From positions 1 to 6,729 of the forward strand of contig JAPSIU010000148.1 of assembly GCA_031178565.1 (NCBI GenBank): a stretch of DNA of 6,729 bases. The letters are read 5' to 3'. Under the pieces are notes generated by a model, which was not told where the DNA came from, ran no database searches, and saw only the letters and a list, made by a program, of their open reading frames with translations. The translations under genes were made by a program, and so were the position numbers. Positions 4,858-6,729 of this stretch are shown one piece after another; position 1 is the first letter of the stretch; the number at the start of each line of letters is the position of its first letter. This DNA is from Leucobacter sp. GTDB taxonomy: Bacteria > Actinomycetota > Actinomycetes > Actinomycetales > Microbacteriaceae.

Positions 4858-5037
4858 TTACGTCCCCTTTCGAGTGTCGTAGCGCATAAGGGATAGCACC
4901 TGATTGCCCGATCTTCGGCATATTTACGCTGATATGCTGTAAATGGTTGTCGTAGGTTGTAGTGTGTTGAGTGAGCCCCCCGGAAGCCCCCCGGCGAACA
5001 AAGCCCCCCAATTACACCCCGTGAGATAGGTAGTCAG
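4858..5037. other. Non-coding att-side region upstream of the integrase
   Basis: No gene is supported here. The stretch holds nested inverted repeats, GCATAT (4918-4923) with ATATGC (4932-4937), and ATTTAC (4922-4927) with GTAAAT (4939-4944). It also has GGTTGT twice (4945-4950, 4955-4960) and three AGCCCCCC copies (4974-5009). Such repeats are typical of arm-type sites for integrase and directionality factors, or of the int promoter. TATGCT (4933-4938) is a possible -10. Nothing here is assigned with certainty. Confidence 0.5.
4974..5009 (+). repeat. Three AGCCCCCC direct repeats before the integrase
   Basis: Exact copies lie at 4974-4981, 4985-4992 and 5002-5009, with offsets of 11 and 17 bases. 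They lie 28 to 64 nt before the integrase start. They may be binding sites for a recombination factor or regulator; no function is proven. Confidence 0.65.
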
Positions 5038-6258
5038 ATGCCGCGTAAATCAGGCTCAAAGCGGTCAAGCTGGGGGCAGATCGACCGCCGCGAATCAGGC
5101 CGCTATCGGGCGCGCTACCTTGCCCCCGATACGAGTGAACTGCTCTCGCTTGGCACGTTCGACCTAAAGGGAGACGCGGAAGCCGCGCTCGCCGCAGTGC
5201 GCGTCGATATTCAGCGAGGCAAATGGAAGCACCCCAACGCGATCCAGGCGGAGACATTCAAGGCCTACGCGCTCGCCTGGATCGAGCAGCGCCTTTCGAG
5301 CAAAGGCGAGCATCTGCGCGAGAATACCAAGGCTGAGTACCGTCGCTACCTCGATAAGGGCTTGGCGGGCTTCGCTGACAACAGGCTTAGCGCGATCACG
5401 GCGGGGCAGATTCGAGCTTGGCATCTTGAGCGGTCCAACGCGGGCAAGACCGCAGCAGCGCGAGAGGCTCGACTGTTGCGTGCGGTATTCGAGACGGCTG
5501 TGCGTGATGGCATCGTTGACTCGAACCCGGTCGATACGAGGCTGACGAAGTCTTCGGCGGGCAAGAAACACCGCGCCCCGACTGCCGATGAACTAGCGGT
5601 GATGCTTGAAACGATCACGAGCGCTGCGCCCCGGCTACGCCTCGCGCTACTGCTGGCCGCATACGGTGGCCTGCGCCTCTCCGAATGGCGCGCGCTTCGC
5701 CGCCGCGACCTCGAGTTCGACGGCGAGCGCTATAGCGTCTCTGTCACGAGACAGGCGGCACGTAGCAAGGCGAACTGGTCGAGCTGGATCATTGGCCCCC
5801 CGAAGAGCGCGGAGGGCGTGCGAGTGGTACACCTGCCGGCCACTCTCGCCGCTGAGGTCACCGCGCACCTCGAGAACTACGTCGGCCAGTTCCCCGACTC
5901 GCTGCTGTTTGAACCCGCTGGTGACGCCGAGTTCTTGGATGACCAGGCGTTCAATCGGCACTGGAACCGTGCGCGAGAATCCGCTGGCACGCGTAGGAAG
6001 GTATCAGGTAAGGGCGATAAACCCCGCTATGAGAACGACATCACAGAGCATGATTTGCGGGCCTACGCGGGCACGATGTATGCGCAGAGTGGCGCGACGC
6101 TGCGGGAGACGATGGCATTTCTGGGACATTCGACCACTGAGGCGGCGATGACGTACCAGCGCACCACCGGGCGGGCGGCTGAGCTTGCTGACAGGATGCC
6201 CGCTCCGGTTACCCCTGCTTCGCCGGTGAATCTTGACGAGGTGAGGAAGGCGAAATGA
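5038..6258 (+). CDS. int: Tyrosine recombinase / site-specific integrase
   Basis: A 406-aa integrase of the phage/ICE tyrosine-recombinase type. It catalyses strand exchange between element attP and the chromosomal tRNA-Arg site. A basic N-terminal arm-binding region (about 1-65, GQIDRRESGRYRARYLAP then a DIQRGKW end) precedes a core-binding SAM-like domain (about 70-165, TFKAYALAWIEQRL...AFETAVRDGIV-like helices). The catalytic domain (about 180-380) has Arg213 (GGLRLSEW), Lys256 (GPPKS), His338 and Arg341 (HDLR), His364 (LGHS) and nucleophile Tyr373 (MTYQR). The set is complete and the length normal, so it is probably active. ATG 5038 is the only good start. It has only a weak Shine-Dalgarno (ATAGG, 5026-5030) and lies inside a copy of the att-core sequence. 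GC content is lower than in the genes to the left, consistent with transfer. Confidence 0.95.
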   Translation: MPRKSGSKRSSWGQIDRRESGRYRARYLAPDTSELLSLGTFDLKGDAEAALAAVRVDIQRGKWKHPNAIQAETFKAYALAWIEQRLSSKGEHLRENTKAEYRRYLDKGLAGFADNRLSAITAGQIRAWHLERSNAGKTAAAREARLLRAVFETAVRDGIVDSNPVDTRLTKSSAGKKHRAPTADELAVMLETITSAAPRLRLALLLAAYGGLRLSEWRALRRRDLEFDGERYSVSVTRQAARSKANWSSWIIGPPKSAEGVRVVHLPATLAAEVTAHLENYVGQFPDSLLFEPAGDAEFLDDQAFNRHWNRARESAGTRRKVSGKGDKPRYENDITEHDLRAYAGTMYAQSGATLRETMAFLGHSTTEAAMTYQRTTGRAAELADRMPAPVTPASPVNLDEVRKAK

Positions 6259-6650
6259 GCGATATGCCGTCCGGTAAACCTCACATCATCTGGCGAATGG
6301 AGGAAAATGGGAACCGCTGCGCAGCTCTGCGCGCGTGGAATACACCTCAGGGATGGGTGCTTGTCGGCATGGACGAACCGGTGGGATGGATTGGGAACGA
6401 TGCTAGCGCCGAGAAATTCGGAGGGCCCCGGCTGAAGGGGAACGAACCAAGGGTCGTGCTTCCCTCCGATCCAATCGAGTGGGAGAGGTCCATGATTTCG
6501 CACATGCATGTATTGAGGTGCAGACACGATCACACCTATCCGCTCTTACTGAACCGCCTCGCTGAAGATGTACACACTTGGCGGGAGATTCACAAGCAGG
6601 TTCAGCGAAGTATCCCAGGCAAGAAATGGCATGAGCGGTTCAACGAATGA
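6255..6650 (+). CDS. Hypothetical protein coupled to the integrase
   Basis: A 131-aa soluble protein that I do not recognise. It overlaps the integrase stop (ATGA, 6255-6258) and has AGGAAGG at 6244-6250, 4 nt upstream, so it is very likely translated with int. Visible traits: seven Trp (13, 29, 34, 45, 76, 109, 125), a His/Cys-rich stretch CRHDHTY (89-95), an N-terminal half that looks beta-rich (HIIWRMEE..., GWVLVGMDEPVGWIG), and a charged helical C-terminus (about 98-130). No helix-turn-helix, signal peptide or membrane segment is visible. It is larger than most excisionases and lacks their usual winged-helix look, but a directionality-factor role cannot be excluded from position alone. 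GC content is about 55% in a sampled block, clearly below the host genes. Confidence 0.75.
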   Translation: MSDMPSGKPHIIWRMEENGNRCAALRAWNTPQGWVLVGMDEPVGWIGNDASAEKFGGPRLKGNEPRVVLPSDPIEWERSMISHMHVLRCRHDHTYPLLLNRLAEDVHTWREIHKQVQRSIPGKKWHERFNE

Positions 6651-6729
6651 GCGCCCCATGGTATTGTTCCCATAACTAAACATTCTGGTAGGACAACCTC
6701 AACTAGATTGCCGAGGTCACAGGCAGTAG
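6651..6729. other. AT-richer non-coding tail of the window
   Basis: Seventy-nine bases follow the last stop. No credible ORF, RNA gene or strong terminator is visible. The region is about 43% GC in the sampled block, the lowest in the window, and presumably continues the element. Confidence 0.5.

Larger units (their letters stand above)
4848..5039 (+). repeat. 10-bp direct repeat GTAGTCAGAT: att core and integrase start
   Basis: GTAGTCAGAT occurs at 4848-4857, at the edge of the tRNA remnant, and again at 5030-5039, where its last two bases are the A and T of the integrase ATG. The copies are 182 bp apart. The second is followed by GC, as an intact tRNA-Arg of this type would be expected to continue, whereas the first is followed by TT. 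Confidence 0.85.
4807..6729. mobile_element. Integrase end of a tRNA-Arg-targeted integrated element (partial)
   Basis: The left junction is the beheaded tRNA-Arg. Rightward come a 180-bp non-coding att-side region, a tyrosine integrase, an overlapping small gene and AT-richer DNA to the window edge. Base composition falls stepwise from host-like to about 43% GC in a 60-base sample at the right. No capsid, relaxase, replication or resistance gene is visible, so prophage, integrative conjugative element, satellite and genomic island all remain possible. The right end is not in the window. Confidence 0.8.

Noticed and set aside
4974..5009. CRISPR-like repeats
   Set aside because: Only three 8-bp units with 3- and 9-nt gaps and no spacers of proper size.
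4529..5011. Long minus-strand ORF of 160 aa crossing the tRNA remnant
   Set aside because: Its middle (KVGGSNPSGRA) is the usual artefact of translating a tRNA T arm, its C-terminus is antisense to the MarR gene, and it has no start signal.
6063..6533. Minus-strand ORF of 156 aa over the end of int and the next gene
   Set aside because: It is antisense to both; the plus-strand genes have a Shine-Dalgarno, an ATGA overlap and, for int, catalytic motifs.
6255..6650. Naming the post-integrase gene as excisionase
   Set aside because: It is larger than typical Xis proteins and no winged-helix or MerR-like motif is visible; position alone is not enough.

Overview
The window reads as chromosome of a high-GC Gram-positive actinobacterium, most likely of the Microbacteriaceae type. 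That placement is an inference from GC-rich codon use, a PadR/DUF1048/DrrAB-like cassette and probable leaderless promoters; no taxonomic marker gene is present. It has two parts: ordinary host chromosome on the left (1 to about 4857) and the integrase end of a tRNA-targeted mobile element on the right (about 4858 to 6729). Hand counts of 60-base blocks support the split: about 72% GC at 1081-1140, about 62% inside the integrase (5341-5400), about 55% in the gene after it (6541-6600) and about 43% near the right edge (6661-6720).

Region 1 (1-2377) is a tightly coupled four-gene operon: a PadR-family repressor, a DUF1048 protein, a DrrA-like ABC ATPase and a DrrB-like ABC-2 permease. Its junctions overlap by up to 4 bases or nearly touch. 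A likely autoregulatory operator/promoter (9-bp direct repeats flanking an imperfect dyad) lies just upstream. The operon probably makes a drug or amphiphile exporter controlled by its own repressor.

Region 2 (2378-3957) starts with two strong hairpins in a 123-bp gap. Two overlapping alpha/beta-hydrolase genes follow, both with readable catalytic triads and unknown substrates. The second begins in a duplicated 18-bp start region.

Region 3 (3954-4725) is a divergent pair. A 90-aa cysteine-containing small protein lies on the minus strand and an OhrR-like, one-cysteine MarR regulator on the plus strand. They share a near-perfect 19-bp-arm inverted repeat. On each side a TANNNT -10 hexamer lies exactly 7 nt from the start codon, which suggests two leaderless promoters under one operator. 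The small gene's stop overlaps the stop of the second hydrolase (CTAA), leaving no terminator space.

Region 4 (4726-6729) contains, on the minus strand, an intrinsic terminator and the 3' half of a tRNA-Arg(ACG) gene that ends abruptly just 5' of the anticodon stem. Next come a 180-bp repeat-rich non-coding stretch, a tyrosine integrase with its full catalytic set, and an overlapping 131-aa gene of unknown function. The simplest reading is that an element integrated into tRNA-Arg. The displaced 3' half and its terminator stayed here, and a rebuilt intact tRNA should lie beyond the right edge at the far end of the element. Ten bases of the att core (GTAGTCAGAT) recur exactly over the integrase start codon, the most unusual detail in the element.
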